Assembly: GCA_035578905.1 (NCBI GenBank)
Contig: JAQJVL010000302.1
Location: forward strand, 518,472 to 582,471
DNA length: 64,000 nt
Direction of reading: 5' to 3'
DNA from: Stictocephala bisonia
Taxonomy: Eukaryota > Arthropoda > Insecta > Hemiptera > Membracidae
Part shown: in pieces, positions 1-10,571 of the stretch
How positions within the stretch are numbered: position 1 is the stretch's first letter
Layout: the number at the start of each line of letters is the position of its first letter
The notes under the pieces: generated by a model
Told to the model about the DNA's origin: nothing
What the model saw: only the letters and a program-made list of their open reading frames with translations
Databases searched by the model: none
Made by a program: the position numbers and the translations under genes

Positions 1-44
1 AACATTCATACAGCCACAATCACACTGGCTTCCTATCCTGCTGT

Positions 45-1272
45 TTAATCTTCCCAGCGACTCATCATGAACTCATCAACAGAATAGAAAGCTTTAGACA
101 TCAAGAAGTGTCTAAGTCAAGTTTTGAATTGAGTTTGGTTGTTAATTGAAAATTCTTCAGGGAGCCTGTTGATTAGTCTGACACCAATCTGATGTGGCAT
201 GTGGTCTGATAGTGCCAATCTGTGTTGCTGTGTTCAGAGGTTGTCCCTGCCTCTAGTGCAGTATTAGTGAACGTTCCTGCCACGAATCAAGGAAGAACGT
301 GATCTGCAGTATAGTATCACCTCATACATGTAAAGGCAAGGTAGTCAGTAATTTTAACTCCCTAAAAGAATTCTGGCACGATTCTCAGTAGTTCAACTTA
401 GCAATTATTCTGACAGCCTTTTTTTGAAGTTTAAAAACCCTTAAAATTTTGCTTTTTGCACAACCTCCCCAAAATCTCACTCCGTATGCCAGATGTGAAT
501 ACACCATGCCATAGCAGGCCATGAGTAAGACACTAGGGGAACAGAACTTTGCAAGATTGTGCAACGCATATGTGCCTAAAGCAATTTTACCACAAACATG
601 GTCAATATGATCGTCCCAAGTCAGTCCTCTATCAAGGAACATTCCAAGGAATTTTGTGGAATTTACCACCTCTAAAAAGAGTGTCATCCACGAAGACATG
701 GGGTTGAGATTGGAGCTCCTGCTGTCGCAGACAAAAACTCATTATGTTGGGTTTGGTTTTATTTTATTTTAGATTCAGTTCACTGAAATGTTGAATTCAA
801 GAGCTCAGCTCTATAAAAGCTGTTATTTCTAATTCTTTGGGTGTTTTTCCTTTAATACAGAGAGTCGTATCATCGGCATATTGAATCAGTTCTCAATTCT
901 GGATCACTGTGCTCAATCTGCACACATAGAGTAAAAAGTTAAGTGGTCCAAGAATAGAAACCTGGGGGATTCCAAGAGCCATTCTATTTTTATTTGAAGT
1001 TATATTTGAGAGTTGTACACACTGGTGCCGATCTTTAAGATATGAAGTGAGCCAACTGTGTGGTAAACCTCTAACTCCAGATTTTTCTAAAAGGTGCAAC
1101 AGTGTCTCATGGTGTACACAATCAAATACTTTGGAGAGGTCAAGAAAGCACTTGTTCTTTACTCTCCAAGCCTTCGACAATGGCGTCCAAAAGTTTATTG
1201 ATTGCATCAATTATGGATCTTTCCTTTCTGAATCCAAATTGTTCTGGATTCAATAAATTGTGATTCTCTATG
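45..1272 (-). pseudogene. LINE ORF2, reverse transcriptase palm to C-terminus
   Basis: Translated minus-strand blocks give NPEQFGFRKERS, FLDLSKVFDCVHHETLL, a degenerate GIPQVSILGPLNFLLYV (normally GIPQGSILGPLLF) and, further on, STKFLGMFLDRGLTWDDHI and KAVRIIAKLNY. These are ordered reverse-transcriptase blocks and the thumb/C-terminal signature of Jockey/CR1-group LINEs. Frame changes occur near 1150-1210 and 700-890, and the YADD block is not recoverable in one frame. The 3' coding end is at 45, with only a short 3' tail in the window. It lies left of the host exons seen, and I infer it is in an upstream intron or flank. Confidence 0.85.
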
Positions 1273-2929
1273 TAGTGATATGTAGATAATATTTGGAGAT
1301 TTCTAATGCTTTGAATGTTTAAGAAACAAACACAACGTTTCGACAGGTAAAACAAACTTCTGCCGTCTTCAGGTGTACTTACTAACTTAGCCTACATCTA
1401 AAACAATTTTTTTTTTTAACTTATACTAAATAAGAAAAGACTTAATACTACATGCTAGATACTAAAGATTACTGTTGAAAGTCAACAGTTCTTAAAAAAC
1501 TATCACACATAACATAATTTTACAAAATATAATATACAATATGAAATACAAAAGAAATGCAAAATATGAAATCAGTCAACAAAACACAGAGCAAGTTATT
1601 AAATAGACCAAATACTCAGTGACATACAAAAATAAATGCAAAATATGAAAAAAATCAACAGAGCATAGATTAGGTTATTAAATAGACAAAATATTCAACT
1701 TATCCAACCAGCTTCCAATTCCACTGAGGCGGGGGGAAGGAGTCCTCGCCCACTACACTCACGAGATCAACTCACCACGACCGTAAAAGACGAACTGAAT
1801 CCTTGCGGTAAGCCGATCCGTGACGAGTGGTGGGGGGGTAGCCCCCTCCAAGCGATGCCTAGGTGGACTGTGCAAGGTGATTGGGTGGAAGGGGGTGTTG
1901 TAATTGTCCCTGTATTTTTGAACAATTCTGTTGGGTTTGAAAGTCTGCTTTTGTTTGATATTTCCTTGTAACGGGCCTCTAAGCTAGTGTTTCGGGGGAC
2001 AATGTAAAAACTCCCTCCAAGCCGATCTAGGGACACAGGCATCAGGGCGCGGGCCTGATGGATGTTGCTGTGAAAAATGTTCATGTTTTGGGTCTTACAT
2101 TTATTGTTGTGGGTGTTCCGGGACGTGCCTCCAAGCTAGAATCCCGGGCACAAGGCAAATGATGCTCACTCCTAACGGACCTAGGAGCACTGGCGTTTCA
2201 GTTTCATTGGGTGAGGTGTATGTGTGGGGACAGGTCTTGATGTATGTAGTGTATGTTGTTTTTTATTGTTGTTAAATGAGACTTCAACAGAAGCAACCAA
2301 AATGTTCTTACCTCTATGCTACTTTGGCTAATTGGATCTTGATTCAACTTAAAGTCCCTTATCTAAACTTTCTTTTATAGTAGTGTGGTTCATGGTGTAA
2401 TATTTTTGCCTCATTCCATAAAAACTTGTGTTCATTATCCCATGCATGTTTAGCTAATTTAGAATGTTGTGTTTCACCATTTTTTGTGTTCATTTATGCA
2501 CACAGAAAATGGGCGTTTAGATTCTCCTATGTATTCCTTATCACGTTCACACTTCATACTGTAGATACAATTTTTGGAGGCTTGGTCTTCATTGTATGGT
2601 TTTTGCCTTACAACAATTTTATCTTAATGTGTTTTGTGTTCTAATCGCTGTTTTTATATTATATTTACGGGCGATCCGCCTTATTTTCTCGGATACTTTG
2701 TGAATATAAGATATGTTAATATATGCTGCTGGTTTGTCTTCTTTTTGTTTTTGTGCTATGTTAGGTGTGCGTGTTTTACATTTGTTTATAATATTTGACG
2801 TCTAACCATTATTTTTTTAAATCGAGTTTTGTTTTCAAATTCGTTATTTAGATATGTTTTATCTTTACACACAGTTTTAGCTCTGTCAAAGAGAGTAGGC
2901 TACTCCTTTTTTAACAGATTGACTGTGGT
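1273..2929 (-). mobile_element. Penelope-like element, 5'-truncated, with GIY-YIG endonuclease remnant
   Basis: On the minus strand the right-hand end encodes a degraded reverse-transcriptase tail (VNLLKKGVAYSL, then DRAKTVCKDKTYLNNEFEN after a frameshift). About 2575-2260 encodes CERDKEYIGESKRPFSV followed by NEHKKW, which matches the GIY-YIG endonuclease of Penelope-like elements. The rest (2260-1273) is non-coding 3' sequence. The element is flanked by a 12-bp duplication (1261-1272 and 2930-2941, one mismatch). Removing the insert restores the host LINE's reading frame, so the boundaries are well supported. The endonuclease is broken by stops after KKW. Confidence 0.85.
1334..1373 (-). 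ncRNA. Hammerhead-like hairpin motif in the Penelope-like element
   Basis: The minus strand reads CTGAAGA, a GC-containing arm, a loop, a partly complementary arm, then GAAACG. This resembles the conserved CUGANGA ... GAAA halves of a hammerhead ribozyme core, and Penelope-like elements are known to carry minimal hammerheads in their terminal repeats. The stem here is imperfect, with a C-C mismatch next to the core, so catalytic activity is doubtful. It may only be a family-specific hairpin. Confidence 0.35.
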
Positions 2930-3655
2930 TGGTTCTCTATGAAGCTTGAAAGTCTATCGTAGAAGATCCTTTCATAAATCTTACTAAAGACAGGAAGAAT
3001 TGAAATAGGATGAGAATTGCTTGCGAGTGAAGGATCATATTTTTTGTGAATTGGAATAACTCTTGCTGTCTTCAAAAGTGACGTTAAACATCCTGTTTCA
3101 AATGAAATATTTATCAATTTTTTGAGTGGCTTCAGTAAGTGCTGAAAGCACCGTTTTAAAAGCCATACAGATAAGCCATTGACATCGCAGGTTTTTTTGG
3201 GCGTAGTCTCTGAATGGCACTAGCCACCTCCTTCTCACATACAGGGGTCAAGACCATGGATGCAACTGGCTTTTCAATATAATTTATGAATTGGAGCTTA
3301 TTAAACGTTGGGTCCGGCAAAGCTACAGTGGAAAAATCTGTTAAATTCATTTGCAACAGTTAATTTGAAATATATCTTCTCCAATTTTTATTTAAATTGG
3401 TTTGGATTTATTGAAAAATGTTGATTGTTGTGCTGACAAGTTGATAATTTTCCAAGCGGTTTTTGAAAAATTCTCACAATTGCTCAAGACTTTATTGGTG
3501 TTATAGGCTTTAGCAGCTTTTATGACTTTTCTATAAATTTGTCTATATCTTCTGAAAAAGGTTATGAGATTTTCATTTTGGGTTGTTACGAATATTTTGT
3601 GAAAGAATTTAAGTTTTTGCTTAAGATAAGAATTCCCTTGGTTATCCAAGAACAA
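2930..3655 (-). pseudogene. LINE ORF2, linker and N-terminal reverse transcriptase part
   Basis: The minus strand encodes a connecting region (FFRRYRQIYRKVIKAAKAYN) and then the start of the RT domain: SAIQRLRPKKP, LLKTARVIPIHKKYDPS and PISILPVFSKIYERIFYDRL. The last match to IPIHKKGD...YRPISILPVFSKIYE is typical of Jockey/CR1 reverse transcriptases. It is the 5' neighbour of the RT palm block at 45-1272; the Penelope-like insertion lies between them. There are two in-frame interruptions (near 3155 and 3390). Confidence 0.85.
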
Positions 3656-4139
3656 GTTTTTGGGTGTTTTGATTGTTTAATATTCTTGAAAGGGCAGGCT
3701 ATGTCTACATAATAAAAAAATCCATTTTGAAAAGCATGATATGTCATCGACATTATCATAGCTATTCAAGTAGTGCCATGTCTCTCGTTTTAACAGATTA
3801 TTGAGTAGACTGGCGTTTTAGGAATTAATATTCCTGGCAATATTGACTGGTAAAGAGTAAGCTTCCATAGTGCATCCACGAACCACAACTCCGAGTGCAT
3901 AGTGATCAGATACGGCAGTGTTCAAAACAGAGACTGTCGCATGAGGTATTTTAGTAATTACGTTGTCGATGGCAGTACGCGACATAGCAGTCACTCATGT
4001 AGGTGAGTTCACGGACCAATTTAAATTGAAAGTACTTAAGATATCACGAAGTCGCGGGGTGAGGGGGCACATGGGTTCCATTGCATTAATGTTGAGATCT
4101 CCGAGTAACAAAATCTTAACTGACTTTGAAAATTAAATA

Positions 4140-4526
4140 TTTAACAGAAACTCTAACTTTGTAAAGAAAGAGTGGCTACAGCCATTAGGAGATCTGTATA
4201 AACCGATTATACATACTTTCCCTAAGGAATTCTATAAAACTTTTAACACCATTGGCTTCAAAGTCAAAATCTGAACTATTGTAAATATTAAATTGCTCAA
4301 ATTTTAATGGTTGCTTTACAAAAAGTGCCACACCTCCCCCCTTATTGTTTTTTTGACAAAAATAACTGGCCAATTGAAATTTTGGAATTAGGAAATGATT
4401 TATAGTTTCAGGTCTGAAACCATGTTCAGAGACTACAAACACATCTGGTTCCAGCTCGTCACAAATAAGCAAAAGCTCGTCCATTTTATTAGTGGAAATT
4501 TGAGCATTTTGGTGAACTAGTTTCAT
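4140..4526 (-). pseudogene. LINE ORF2 start, endonuclease domain
   Basis: The 113-codon minus-strand block begins MKLVHQNAQISTNKMDEL and continues with DVFVVSEHGFRPETI and GGGVALFVK. These are the N-terminal blocks (HxNAxSxxxKxxEL, SEHGL, GGGVALY) of apurinic-type endonucleases in LINE ORF2 proteins. The ATG at 4526 is the likely ORF2 start because the first motif follows at once. A frameshift or stop near 4185 ends the block; the next codons (CSHSFFTKLEFLL) continue the domain. The C-terminal endonuclease part (4140-3660) is too decayed to read. Confidence 0.85.
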
Positions 4527-4624
4527 TGTTCCCGGAAAAAAATGTAATTTTGAATCGTTGAAAACAAATTATTTTTGCGTGTTTTTGTATTTTGATATAT
4601 CTTGTACTGTAGCAGAACATGAAG

Positions 4625-5375
4625 GTGAATTTACTTTATTACATAACAATTTTCAATAACCATGTTTTTTGGAACTGGAAAGCGTCTCATGTCGTTGATG
4701 TCACTTTGACTAGGGGCTCCAATCACGGCGTGAGCGTAGGAGTCATGATGATGGCCCAGAGTAGCAATCTCAGGTGGACTGGCAGGTTTTCCACTAGTAG
4801 TAGGAGATGTCCGCAAGGCAACATGACAAGGTGTGGCAGCTCGAGATGCTCCTTTGGCTAGGATTTGGCTCTAGTGACTCAGATGTGGAGCATCAGATGT
4901 TGTAAGGATCTTCACAATCATTCCCGCTACCAGCCGTTTGCCATGCATAGACAAGTGTTGCTTGTGTCTAGTGAAGAACTTCCGATTTATAAGATCCATC
5001 CTCAGCAATTCAATGCCATGATGAAGAGCCAGCTGTTCTATGAAAGCATTTACACGAGATTTGTCTTAATGAATGCGATGGTCTGGGTGTAGGTCGTACG
5101 TCTGTTGAAGGCTGGCAGTGATGACCCCGGTGCCATCTGGTGTATCGGTGTTATACTGCTCCAAGCTGTGATATATGTCACGAGGATCACCCGCCGCTGC
5201 GTCGTTGATCCCTGCGAGCAGCACTTCGCAGTTGTTGGTTGAGCTCCAGTGGTCTCGCTGCATGATGTTTTTCAGTTGGGCCCCAGGCTTACAGATGCTG
5301 TATTAGTTGTTCGTTCCCTCTCAAGTTCTGCGATATGTCAACTATGGCCATCAACTCGAATTGTGATTGATTTTG
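4625..5375 (-). pseudogene. LINE ORF1, SGNH-hydrolase-like protein
   Basis: The minus strand encodes a block DGHS(stop)HIAELERE (block I of the SGNH fold, usually DSHGR), then ICKPGAQLKNI, VLLAGINDAAAGDPRDIYH (the GxND block) and HLSMHGKRLVAGMIVKIL, which carries the expected late His. A low-complexity tail follows to about 4625. SGNH/esterase domains are found in ORF1 proteins of CR1/L2-type LINEs, where they probably bind RNA or membranes. The ORF carries at least three stops. It lies about 100 bp upstream of the ORF2 start, in the usual ORF1-ORF2 order. Its 5' end beyond 5375 is missing. Confidence 0.75.
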
Positions 5376-6389
5376 TTTTTAAAGAGATATTTATTGGTCT
5401 CTTATGGGGGGTTTATTTATTATTTTATTCTTTTATGAGTTTGTATTATTATTTGTAAGTTTATTGGTTATTGTTGTTTCTTGAACTGATAATACTTTGT
5501 TTTTAATTGATGTATCTGTATGTTTTTCAGATGAAGTTGCAGGTTTACTAATCTTGTTTTTTGTAATGAATAAACTAATTTAATGTAATTTTAGTTTAAT
5601 CAATTAACCACTGCACTATTATTAAACATTAGAAATTTGCTCCATGGTGTATATAATACATACCACATTATATTTCTAACTTCTGTTATAAGATAAAAAT
5701 TATATTTAGAGTATATTATCTAGAGGTAAAATTATATATTAATTTTTAGTTGTTAATAACAAATATATGTAGAATCAGATAAACAAACACAAATGTATCT
5801 AAGATTTTGTTGTCAACGACTTATATAGGTTCAAAGTGGAATTTTTTGTTGTTGTAATTTTGAACTTGTTTTTTTGAAAAAAAAATTATTACAGAAATAA
5901 CAAAATATGATATGTTAAGTCATTGCCAACAAGCCCATATAATTACAAGAAAAACAAAAAAAAATCATTCTGATACCTCTAAAAATAAAAATTCTACAAT
6001 AGTTCTAGTAAAAGCTCACGTTTTCTCAAAAAATACCTTGGCGGTTCTCGCACGTCCCAACGCTACGAGCGCCGGCGGTAAAAGGGTTAATTTACCAATA
6101 AGAAAACGTCAGATTTCTTAGAAGTGAATGGCTACCTTTAATAAATTGCTCATTAAATCATCATTGCATCATTGATTTGGTTTATAAATATTGGTAAAAA
6201 AAGAGAAATATAAAAATCTCTTAATATAACATATGCTATAACACGAGAAATTTATTATTTCACAAATAATCTTGCGTAAATCGTTATGATATTTGTGGTA
6301 AGACTTATTTAATGGTCAATAAGTTTATAAAAATTTAACATATTTACTTACTAGCCTGAAAACTAAATAGGTTTACTTAAAAATTGTCT
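5376..6389. other. AT-rich sequence, no gene; one possible piggyBac end
   Basis: No coding segment is visible. A GC-rich patch at 6040-6090 ends in GGCGGTAAAAGGGTTAA, which looks like the right end of a TTAA-inserting piggyBac element (TTAA at 6087-6090). I find no partner end to its left, so it is either a fragment or a chance match. Confidence 0.4.
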
Positions 6390-6764
6390 TCATTTAGATT
6401 TGTGTAATCCCTCATTAATATTTTTGTCATAGTGCTTTAGCCTAATGGAGAAGTAGCTTAACAAAACCGACTTTATCAGATAAATTTTATGAGTATTTTC
6501 TATTTCTTGCTCAGTGTGTCTGTTGTTAGGAAAAATACTGTTTCCAACATACATTCTGAAAACGGATGCAGCCATCAAATTTATAGCCTTGTCCGATGTC
6601 AGGAGCAGTGGTGACTTGGCTAGAAACTCCCTGCAAATATTTTCACAAAAATCACAAATCTTCTGTACACATTTTGAAGGCTGTATAAGTCCACTTTTTT
6701 TTTGCAACATGTGAGGCTGTTTGGAGTGGAAAGGATGTCTGTTGGCAATATTTGCTTTACTCAC
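6390..6764 (-). pseudogene. Transposase C-terminus, possibly P-element/THAP9-like
   Basis: The open frame of 124 codons holds VQKICDFCENICREFLAKS, then DKAINLMAASVFRMYVGN and THKIYLIKSVLLSYFSIRL. The last block (isoleucine- and leucine-rich, ending in SxIRLxHxxK) resembles the C-terminal region of P/THAP9-type transposases as I recall it. No THAP domain or catalytic acid is visible, and the product is much shorter than a full transposase. It is at best a C-terminal fragment. The assignment rests on pattern memory only. Confidence 0.35.
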
Positions 6765-7845
6765 TCCTCACAAATCAGTCTCATCACTAATGACCCCACA
6801 ATGTAACCTCTAATATATTGAACAACACTTCAAACAAAGTCTGATGGTATTTCTGTTGATGAAATATTTTCATCTTATTTGAGTAGAAGGTTCTCCCTCT
6901 CTTGCTCTTTTATACAACGCCATGTGGGTACTGTGAGCCCTGCACGGAACGCTCTCCACTACCCGCAATACCGATAACACACCGCCATATTGGTTGGAGA
7001 CCCTGCCTCAAACGCGGTAACCTAAGGCTTCGCTATTTATATTCTCTACTCGCTGGTTTAAACTCAATTATTATAACACAAAAAAATTCAGTAGGAAAAC
7101 TACATTTTTTATGATGTTTCTTGCGCAAACATTTTACAACAGATATTCAGGGTGGAACATTGAAAGTTTGGACATATGTTTGGGCTCTTATTTTTTCTTG
7201 GGTTTTTGTGTTGTGGCAAGAATTGCAGATTTTTGAATTTTTATAGTCTTTTCTTGACGATATGAAAATGGGTAAGGAAAATGGCACTCAGGTAAAGCCG
7301 ATGCTAGTCTCCCTACTTGTTAACTGCTCTTGATATGGAGTGTGGTGTGTCTCAGTAATGTTAAAGTGTGGGGTTCCTAAAAAATTTGTCTTACAAACTT
7401 AGTTCTTTATTAGAAAAAGGACCAGCTTTTTAAATGCATATATCTAATTGTACACGAAGATCAAAAACAATATATTTATGAATAATAAGTTTTAAAGTAG
7501 TATCATTCTTCAAGCTCTTTTCTTACTGGATTTATAATGTAATGTTATAGATGAATCAAACACCCCAGTAATTATAGTTTTTTATTTTGTAAGGCCTTTC
7601 GGTAACGATATTACCATCTTCAGACATACACAAACTTTAAAGTAGTGTTCAATATTTACTATGTTGTTTGATGATACAAAATCTGCATTCTCTCAAAATT
7701 TTAAGTTAATAAAAAGTAACAGAACGAACAATTAGTATTGTTTTTGTTTAGCAGCTGTACGATGTAAAAAAATCTGTACTGAAAATATGTTATTTTTACA
7801 CCATCTTAAACATCAGGTTTTGTTTTAAACATCAGGTTTTCACTA
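6765..7845. other. Non-coding; small GC-rich patch and a hairpin
   Basis: There is no supportable gene. A locally GC-rich stretch (6925-7030) contains no motif I recognise. A perfect 5-bp-stem hairpin with hammerhead-like flanks lies at 7591-7623 and is listed separately. Confidence 0.5.
7591..7623 (-). ncRNA. Second hammerhead-like hairpin motif
   Basis: On the minus strand CTGAAGA is followed by T, a perfect 5-bp stem (GGTAA / TTACC) with a 5-nt loop, and then GAAAGG. The order CTGAAGA-stem-GAAA matches the motif at 1334-1373 and resembles a hammerhead core, with one extra base between CTGAAGA and the stem. It probably marks the 3' non-coding end of another Penelope-like remnant on the same strand. 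Confidence 0.35.
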
Positions 7846-8088
7846 CTATAAACACTGTAGTGATAGAAAGGTTTTTGTGTCTTTTATGGTCTGTGGAGTG
7901 GATCCCAGGATATATTTCTTACATTTTTTATATTTTTCCAATGGTTCTTGATTCTTTAGCTTTAAATCGGATCTAGACAAGCTATCCTCTCTTCTTTCTA
8001 GCTCGAGTGACTTGGTGGAGACCGATGTACCTAAGGATGATATTTTTGAAATATCTTTCAAATGTTCAATCCATTTATTAAATTCCAA
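7846..8088 (-). pseudogene. Short charged reading frame, possibly part of a Penelope-like remnant
   Basis: An 80-codon open frame contains a charged, helix-prone stretch (SLELERREDSLSRSDLKLKN, then QEPLEKYKKCKKY). I do not recognise a domain. It lies upstream, on the same strand, of the hairpin at 7591-7623, in the order seen for the Penelope-like element at 1273-2929, so it may be part of such an element. It directly precedes the host exon at 8257 and is in the opposite orientation. Confidence 0.25.
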
Positions 8089-8256
8089 ATTTATCAGTCA
8101 TAAAATGCATCTATTTCCTCACATAAACATTACTATACAAATACCAAAAAGAGGATGTATTTCAAACAATATAACAACAGCTAATAACCTATTTAATTTA
8201 AAGCTGTTTAAATACACCATTCAATTTAATGTCAACTTCTCTATGTATGTTTTCAG

Positions 8257-8415
8257 GCATGATGAACAACTCACCTGCTCTCAATACTCCATCAGAGACG
8301 AAGCCTATCTACGAGGCTGAGAGTCCGGATGAGCTAGCTCTTGTGATCACTGCCTATAGCTACAACTGTTGTCTTACCAAACGTACCCCTTCTTCTGCTT
8401 CTATTTCACTGCCAG
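8257..8415 (+). CDS. ATP10-like P4-ATPase exon (nucleotide-binding domain, EAESPDE motif)
   Basis: This is the first visible exon of a phospholipid flippase. It follows a TTTTCAG acceptor and ends at CCAG|GTAAAA (phase 1). It encodes IYEAESPDELALVITAYSYN, the conserved EAESPDEAALV block of the N domain of P4-ATPases, preceded by a variable Ser/Thr/Asn-rich stretch. P4-ATPases flip phospholipids from the outer to the cytosolic leaflet, usually with a CDC50 partner. The ATP10 group (class V) handles phosphatidylcholine or glucosylceramide in mammals, but the substrate here is unknown. The exon joins directly to 11257 in frame (LPG then QGLVEYDIL). Earlier exons with the DKTGT site were not found in the window. 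Confidence 0.9.
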
Positions 8416-8956
8416 GTAAAATAATTATTAAAATTACAAAATAATACTTAAAAATTATGATGTACAACTTATTTCTTGTTTATACGATAATCATATGTGA
8501 TGGTTAGTAATCTATCATAAAATAACTAACTATCAGATTATATCTTATAATATAGTAAGAATATAATGAGAACACTGTGAAATAAAAGTAAACATTTTAA
8601 ATATTTTATTTGTGGATTAGAAAGGGCGATTATGTACCACTGTACGTAATTGAAATTAGGCCAATACCTCATAAATCTATGGTTGGGTGGATTAGTCAGT
8701 ATCCATGTATAGGTGGATGGCATGGTTTTCACTTCCCATAGTTTTGTGAAGAACAACCTAGAAGAAACAGCCGATACAATCCAAGCCTCTTTCAAGTAAT
8801 ATCTACACTAAACCAATAAATAAGGTATTTTGCCCTATGCTTTTACTAAAGTTCATAATAATATAATTTACATCTTAACCTAATAACATGCATACATTTA
8901 AAATTGAACGTTAAAATTAATATAGATGGTTAAGATAAAGATAAACAAAAACATTT
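8416..8956. other. Intron sequence with no recognisable feature
   Basis: This is AT-rich intron of the flippase gene. No coding segment, repeat or RNA motif is evident. Confidence 0.6.
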
Positions 8957-9494
8957 GTACAACAGCAAACTGCCAATGGAAGTGATCAGTGGACTTGAGA
9001 GGTCATACATTACGAATGGATTCAGATGTATAGATGCGATTTATATGTTTCCTCTGGGCTATCCAATTTGCACAACAGCAAACTGCCAATGGAAGTGGAC
9101 TTGAGAGGTCATACATTATGAAGGGATTCAGATGTATAGATGTGATTTATATGTTTCCTCTGGGCTAACCAATTTGTACAACAGCAAACTGCCAATAGAA
9201 GTAGACTTGAGAGATCATACATTATGAATGGGTTCAGATGTATGGTTGCCATGGATATGTTACCTCTGGGCTAACCCATTTGCACAACAGCAAACTGCCG
9301 ATGGAAGTGGACTTGAGAGGTCATACATTATGAATGGGTTCAGATGTATGGTTGCCATGGATATGTTACCTCTGGGCTAACCAATTTGCACAACAGCAAA
9401 CTGCCGATGGAAGTGGACTTGAGAGGTCATACATTATGAATGGGTTCAGATGTATGGTTGCAATGGATATGTTACCTTTGGGCTAACCAATTTT
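8957..9494 (+). repeat. Tandem repeat, about 107-bp unit, 5 copies
   Basis: Five head-to-tail copies begin near 8962, 9071, 9179, 9286 and 9392. Each carries ACAGCAAACTGCCAATGGAA, then a GACTTGAGAGGTCATACATT block and CTCTGGGCTAACC. Spacing is 106-109 bp. Copies 3-5 share a variant (GGTTGCCATGGATATGTTACC in place of a version with ATATGTTTCC), which suggests stepwise expansion. It lies in a flippase intron. Confidence 0.9.
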
Positions 9495-10571
9495 ATCTTG
9501 AAGGGAGATGAGTTATGCAATGCTTTTGAGTGATGCAATGGAATTAGGTATCGTTGTGCAAAACATTTTACTTAAAACTTTGTTAAAACTAGGAAACCAT
9601 AAAGGCATAAAATCTATGTAAATAAAATAAGATGTCTGTTCAGTATTCAGAAGAGAGTAAATTTTAAAAGTGTCATGTTTCTTACATGAAAGTATCCAAA
9701 ACAAGCCTTATCCTAATGAAATGTTTACATTCCTTTACACCCACATGTCTTTACACCCATACACGTACAGTGGTGATACTGTACGTGCATGGGTGAGCGG
9801 GTGGGTCAATAACACTGTACGTGTTGTTTTAATTTAAATCTCTGTTAGATAAATTAGGAACACCAGAGAATCATTGTTATTTTAATTTAGTTTTAATAAT
9901 TTCATTATTTCATATTTCTAATGATTGCAGTTGTTGTGCTTGTATTGTTCGTTTTTCTAGAAAAAAGTTTTCAAAGAAACTTGTGTTAAACGGGTAGGAA
10001 GGCTGTTGGCTGTTTGGATCTTTGGAATTCACATTAGGAATTTGCTACAATGTTACTAAAATTACCATGTAAATATTTTAGATGATGTTTGTTTTAATGA
10101 TAATTTGATTTCTCTAAATTATGATTTTAACACCAAGTGAAGATAATATTGATATATTCATGCAAAAAAATATCTTAAACAAATAATCAACTAATGCTTT
10201 ATATTTGAACTTTATATAGAACTTTATATAGAATAGTTATAATGAATCTTAATATTTACAGTTCAGGGGCTATAAATTTGTATATTAAATCATAGAGCAT
10301 CCCCATTCAGAATTATTCTAAATTTTGTTTAGAATAATACCATAAAGTAATACCATGTGCACTTTTTTTGTTATGTAAGCTACAAATGAATGTTTCAAAT
10401 TTGTTACACTAATAATGAACAAAGCTGTATCCAATGAACTTTGGAATATAATACAATTACATATGTGTTGTTATTAATAAATACCCTTGTTATATTTTTT
10501 GTAGGTCTTCAAATGAGAATCAGTAAACAGCAGATGTTTGGAAAGAAATTTTGTATTGTATACAAGTAAGC
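9495..10571. other. Intron sequence with one inverted pair of the GTACGTG minisatellite
   Basis: Mostly plain AT-rich intron. At 9740-9830 two or three units of the minisatellite found at 14215-14970 occur in opposite orientations (CCCATACACGTACAGTGG followed by ACTGTACGTGCATGGGTG). A small open segment at 10505-10566 has splice-like borders but does not fit the flippase frame. Confidence 0.7.

Larger units (their letters stand above)
45..5375 (-). mobile_element. Minus-strand LINE with SGNH ORF1 and APE-RT ORF2, split by a Penelope-like element
   Basis: This is a nearly full-length but decayed non-LTR retrotransposon. Read on the minus strand it holds an SGNH-hydrolase ORF1 (about 5375-4625), an apurinic-type endonuclease (4526 to about 4140), a linker and fingers region (3655-2930), and then reverse transcriptase palm, thumb and C-terminus (1272-45). 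The ORF2 stop falls at 45-47, after a tail ending in MMSRWED. The coding region is interrupted at 1273-2929 by another element, and the reading frame matches across that insertion. Several stops and frameshifts make it inactive. An SGNH/esterase ORF1 is known in CR1/L2-type LINEs, so the Jockey/CR1 group is likely, but I cannot assign the clade. Confidence 0.85.

Noticed and set aside
10505..10566. Open segment between TTTTTTGTAG and GTAAGC, a possible flippase exon
   Set aside because: It is 62 bp, not a multiple of three. The exon ending at 8415 joins 11257 directly in frame (LPG-QGLVEYDIL), while inclusion of this segment breaks the frame; it adds no P4-ATPase motif.
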